From NCBI GenBank assembly GCA_964443525.1, contig CAYUCY010000075.1, positions 1-6,621 of the forward strand: a DNA stretch of 6,621 bases, read 5' to 3'. Below the pieces are notes generated by a model that made no database searches, was not told where the DNA came from, and saw only the letters and a list, made by a program, of their open reading frames with translations. Source of the stretch: CAYUCY01 sp964443525. Lineage in GTDB: Bacteria; Pseudomonadota; Alphaproteobacteria; Caedimonadales; Caedimonadaceae. Of the stretch, positions 4,264 through 6,621 are shown piece after piece (positions within the stretch are counted from its first letter, which is position 1; each line of letters opens with the position of its first letter). The position numbers and the translations under genes were made by a program.

Positions 4264-6129
4264 TCAAACCCGATAACGAATGCCGTATTCTACAACCTGT
4301 CTATGCGGAATGCTAAAGAAATCGCTCGCACTATTTGCATTCTTAGCCATCCAGATAAAGAGCTTTTCGGCCCACCCTTGAAGGATAGGAGACGTGGAGG
4401 CTGTCGGTACTCCCCGGCTCACGAAATAAGAGAGCTCGTCCACCCTCCCTTGCACGATTTGGTGATTGATTGATTCCATCAACCTCATCACATTGGGAAT
4501 TTCCATATATCCGTAATCTACAGAGACGCTGTAAATTTCCCCTTCATGCCTTATGATCGTAATCCTTTTGGATCGATGCGCTCGGGGGACAAAAAGTGTA
4601 TTAAAAGTGAGAATAACGACCTTCTCATGGAGGACGTGCTGATGTTGCAAGTTAAGCCGTAAAGCGGGCGGAACGGATTTCGGGGTGCTTGTAAAATAAA
4701 CACCGATCCCTTTGATACGTTTGACGGTTTTTTTCTTAGCAATTTTGACGAACTCCTTAAGAGGCATTTGCTCTCTTTTTGCCTGCCCAGCCAAGGCTTC
4801 TCTTCCCCTCACCCAAGTAATCATTAAAATCACGAGAGCCGTGCTTACGACAATAGAGAACCAAGCACCGTGAATAATTTTTGTCATGTTGCTCGCCCAG
4901 ATCAAAAATTCAAAAAAAAGAACGACAGATAGGCTTATCATGATTTTGGCGATAGACCATTGCCACAATTTCCTCATAACGAGGATTAAAAGAAAAGATG
5001 TAATCAGCATAATTGTGCTGACCGTCAGACCGTAAGCATAGGAAAGGGCATCCGTCGTTTGAAAAAGCAAAACCGTCAAAATGGTTGCCATCATCATCAT
5101 AAAATAGGGCACAGGCATATAAATATGCCCAAAGTGACTGGAAGATGTATGCCTGATATACATACGGGGAAGAAGACCTAATTGGATGGCTTGGCTCGTT
5201 AAAGAAAAGACACCTGAGATAACTGCTTGGGACGCTATGATCGTAGAGGCAGCGGCCAAAAAAATCATCGGGGTCCGAAAAACCGCCGGTACAATTTTAT
5301 AAAAGAGATTCCCTATAGCCTCCGGAGACGTCAAAAGAAAAGCTCCCTGCCCCATATAATTCAAAGCAAGGGCCGGGAAAACGAAAAATGTCCAATTCAG
5401 CTGAATGGATCGCCGGTTAAAATGCCCAAGATCGGAATAAAGGGCTTCGGCCCCAGTAATCGCCAACATAACAACCCCGAACAAGCTGAGGCTTAAAAAC
5501 TTATGAGCTGAGATAAAGGACAAAGCATACAATGGATTTATTGCCTGTAAGATCGCCGGATGCTCAAAGATCTTGAGCAATCCAAAAAACCCGATACTTC
5601 CGAACCAAAGGACCATAACAGGCCCAAAGAGAAAGCCGATTTTTTCCGTCCCCTTTTGCTGCAAAAGAAAGAGAAAAACGATTAATGCTGCAGAAATAGG
5701 CATGATATAAGCCACCAATTTTGGAGAGACTTCTTCGAGTCCTTCAAGAGCCCCTAACACCGAGATAGCAGGGGTGATAACCCCATCCCCATAAAAAAGA
5801 CCCGTTCCAAAAATTCCGAGAAGTAACACATACCTTTTTTTCTTCACTTTTAACGCCTTTACAAGCGCCATTAAAGAAAGGATGCCTCCTTCTCCGTTAT
5901 TGTCAGCCTTTAAAACCAAATAAACATACTTATAAGAGACAATCAGAATAAGGCTCCAAAGAATCAGCGAGACAAAACCGAGAACATTCGATTCAACAAT
6001 AGGCAATTGAGAGACTGAAAAACAAAGCTTTAGGGTATATAAAGGACTTGTTCCGATGTCTCCAAAGACAATACCTAAAGAACCTAACAAAAAAAGCTTT
6101 GATTTATCAGTTGAAGGATGCTGATTCAT
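4264..6129 (-). CDS. kup: Kup-family low-affinity potassium transporter
   Basis: This inner-membrane potassium uptake protein of the KUP/HAK/KT family (Pfam K_trans) probably works as a K+/H+ symporter. It has 621 aa, the normal bacterial length. Hallmarks in order: GIVFGDIGTSPLYT (19-32) with the conserved Asp24; NNGEGGILSLMAL (77-89); FYGDGVITPAISVLGALEG (112-130); TGAEALYSDLGHF (225-237); NYMGQGAFLL (257-266); and about twelve membrane segments up to ~440. The cytosolic C-terminal domain follows, with VPPAL, VLHEKVVILTF (499-509), GYMEIPNV (540-547) and the terminal SDFFSIPHRQVVEYGIRYR. The frame is intact throughout. The ribosome site is weak: only an A-rich AATAAGAAAA precedes the ATG. 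It appears monocistronic, ends at a strong hairpin (4214-4235), and its upstream region holds a 9-bp inverted repeat. A decayed copy of its 3' end lies at 3496-3564. Confidence 0.96.
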   Translation of the reverse strand: MNQHPSTDKSKLFLLGSLGIVFGDIGTSPLYTLKLCFSVSQLPIVESNVLGFVSLILWSLILIVSYKYVYLVLKADNNGEGGILSLMALVKALKVKKKRYVLLLGIFGTGLFYGDGVITPAISVLGALEGLEEVSPKLVAYIMPISAALIVFLFLLQQKGTEKIGFLFGPVMVLWFGSIGFFGLLKIFEHPAILQAINPLYALSFISAHKFLSLSLFGVVMLAITGAEALYSDLGHFNRRSIQLNWTFFVFPALALNYMGQGAFLLTSPEAIGNLFYKIVPAVFRTPMIFLAAASTIIASQAVISGVFSLTSQAIQLGLLPRMYIRHTSSSHFGHIYMPVPYFMMMMATILTVLLFQTTDALSYAYGLTVSTIMLITSFLLILVMRKLWQWSIAKIMISLSVVLFFEFLIWASNMTKIIHGAWFSIVVSTALVILMITWVRGREALAGQAKREQMPLKEFVKIAKKKTVKRIKGIGVYFTSTPKSVPPALRLNLQHQHVLHEKVVILTFNTLFVPRAHRSKRITIIRHEGEIYSVSVDYGYMEIPNVMRLMESINHQIVQGRVDELSYFVSRGVPTASTSPILQGWAEKLFIWMAKNANSASDFFSIPHRQVVEYGIRYRV

Positions 6130-6146
6130 TTTTCTTATTCTGGAAG

Positions 6147-6195
6147 CTCTCTATTAAATTAAATATACTCGATTAAAACGGCTTTGAATAGAGAG
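6147..6195. repeat. 9-bp inverted repeat upstream of kup
   Basis: CTCTCTATT (6147-6155) and AATAGAGAG (6187-6195) are perfect inverted arms around 31 nt of AT-rich sequence, 18 to 66 nt upstream of the kup start. A -10-like TATATT on the minus strand (6167-6162) lies inside the loop without a good -35. It could be an operator with separated half-sites or a leader stem. No known riboswitch is recognised. Confidence 0.35.
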
Positions 6196-6329
6196 GTTCT
6201 GATGGACTAAGCATCACAAAGGAGTTCATACACAAATAAGATGATATGGCACTTGTAACTATATCTATGTTGACTTTGAAGCAACCTATCGTTAATGGTA
6301 TTGCGACATAAAATCAAAAGGTTAGGATA

Positions 6330-6621
6330 ATGTTGAAAAAATCACTGTTTATCATTTCGGGTATCGTTGGACTCACGAGTTCTCCGTCTTACGCAAGCAT
6401 CGTTTTAGATCAAAAAGAGTCAGAAATAAAACATACTTCTTATCTTGAGGGTATGATAAAAAAAAGAGCGCATGATTGTTATTTTCAGGGCGATTATCCA
6501 GAAGAGCTCCTTCTGAAGGAACAGCTATATTATATGGACTCTTCGTTAGAAAACGCTGAAAATTTAGCGGCTTGTTATTTTTCTCATGATCATTACGACC
6601 AAGCCTGGAGCCTTTATATGG
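6330..6621 (+). CDS. Exported TPR-like protein, N-terminal part (cut by the window end)
   Basis: Ninety-seven codons are open to the right edge. The N-terminus MLKKSLFIISGIVGLTSSPS, then YA, is a typical Sec signal peptide with cleavage after Ala22. The mature part contains two helical-hairpin units: one around residues 46-70 (AHDCYFQGDYPEELLLKEQL) and one around 76-97, where AENLAACYFSHDHYDQAWSL shows the small/aromatic spacing of a tetratricopeptide repeat. TPR or Sel1-type exported proteins are common mediators of protein contacts in host-associated bacteria; a specific role cannot be given. The ATG is supported by AAAAGG eight bases upstream (6316-6321) and an in-frame TAA at 6309-6311, with no other start between. 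It is divergent from kup across about 200 nt. Confidence 0.8.
   Translation, partial: MLKKSLFIISGIVGLTSSPSYASIVLDQKESEIKHTSYLEGMIKKRAHDCYFQGDYPEELLLKEQLYYMDSSLENAENLAACYFSHDHYDQAWSLYM

Noticed and set aside
3496..4332. Functional attL/attR pair of an integrated element formed by the two kup 3' ends
   Set aside because: The repeats are only about 76% identical, the interval holds a single small gene, and no integrase is present.
2863..4578. Identical 16-nt word TCCTTTTGGATCGATG at 2863-2878 and 4563-4578
   Set aside because: It falls inside two unrelated coding sequences in different frames (IDPKG motif and a Kup C-domain segment). Unlikely but possible by chance, with no similarity around it.
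6217..6258. AAAGGAG followed by a five-codon frame MIWHL at 6241
   Set aside because: The spacing from the purine block to the ATG (about 17 nt) is too long and the peptide is trivially short, so I do not call a leader peptide.
1..6621. CRISPR array, insertion sequence, tRNA gene or toxin-antitoxin pair
   Set aside because: No regularly spaced repeats, transposase motifs, cloverleaf-like segments or overlapping small gene pairs were seen on either strand.

Overview
The left edge carries the first ~60 nt of a 16S rRNA gene, read on the minus strand. Its start, with the AGAGTTTGATCCTGGCTCAG block followed by AACGAACGCTGGCGGCATGCC, is of alphaproteobacterial type. Moderately low GC, AT-rich intergenic DNA, several secreted proteins of unknown function and a decayed gene fragment suggest a host-associated, possibly obligate intracellular alphaproteobacterium (Holosporales-like). 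That placement is inference. A textbook CtrA-type site (TTAA-N7-TTAAC) upstream of one gene fits an alphaproteobacterium.

Layout from left to right. (1) 1-345, minus strand: 16S 5' end, a structured ~220-nt pre-16S leader with two abutting hairpins, a near-consensus sigma70 promoter (TTGACA-N17-TATAAC) and an A-tract-rich upstream element. (2) 517-2404, minus: a small exported protein (189 aa), whose mature part opens with eight 11-residue amphipathic repeats, ends in a terminator hairpin and has a promoter overlapped by the CtrA-like site; upstream of it lies a divergent DAACS-family symporter (385 aa). (3) 2455-3414, minus: a streptomycin 6-kinase/hydroxyurea-kinase-like phosphotransferase (267 aa, GTG start) with its own terminator. 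(4) 3415-3797: no intact gene, but a 69-nt relic of a kup 3' end. (5) 3798-4184, plus: a small exported protein of unknown function, convergent with kup; a strong hairpin lies between them. (6) 4264-6129, minus: an intact Kup potassium transporter (621 aa). (7) 6330 to the right edge, plus: the start of an exported TPR-like protein, cut by the window.

No single pathway links the genes. Minus-strand housekeeping functions (rRNA, K+ uptake, solute uptake, small-molecule phosphorylation) are interspersed with signal-peptide proteins of unknown role. The observations most worth a second look are the 11-mer repeat exported protein with its putative CtrA site, the kup relic, and the symporter that lacks family-defining binding residues.
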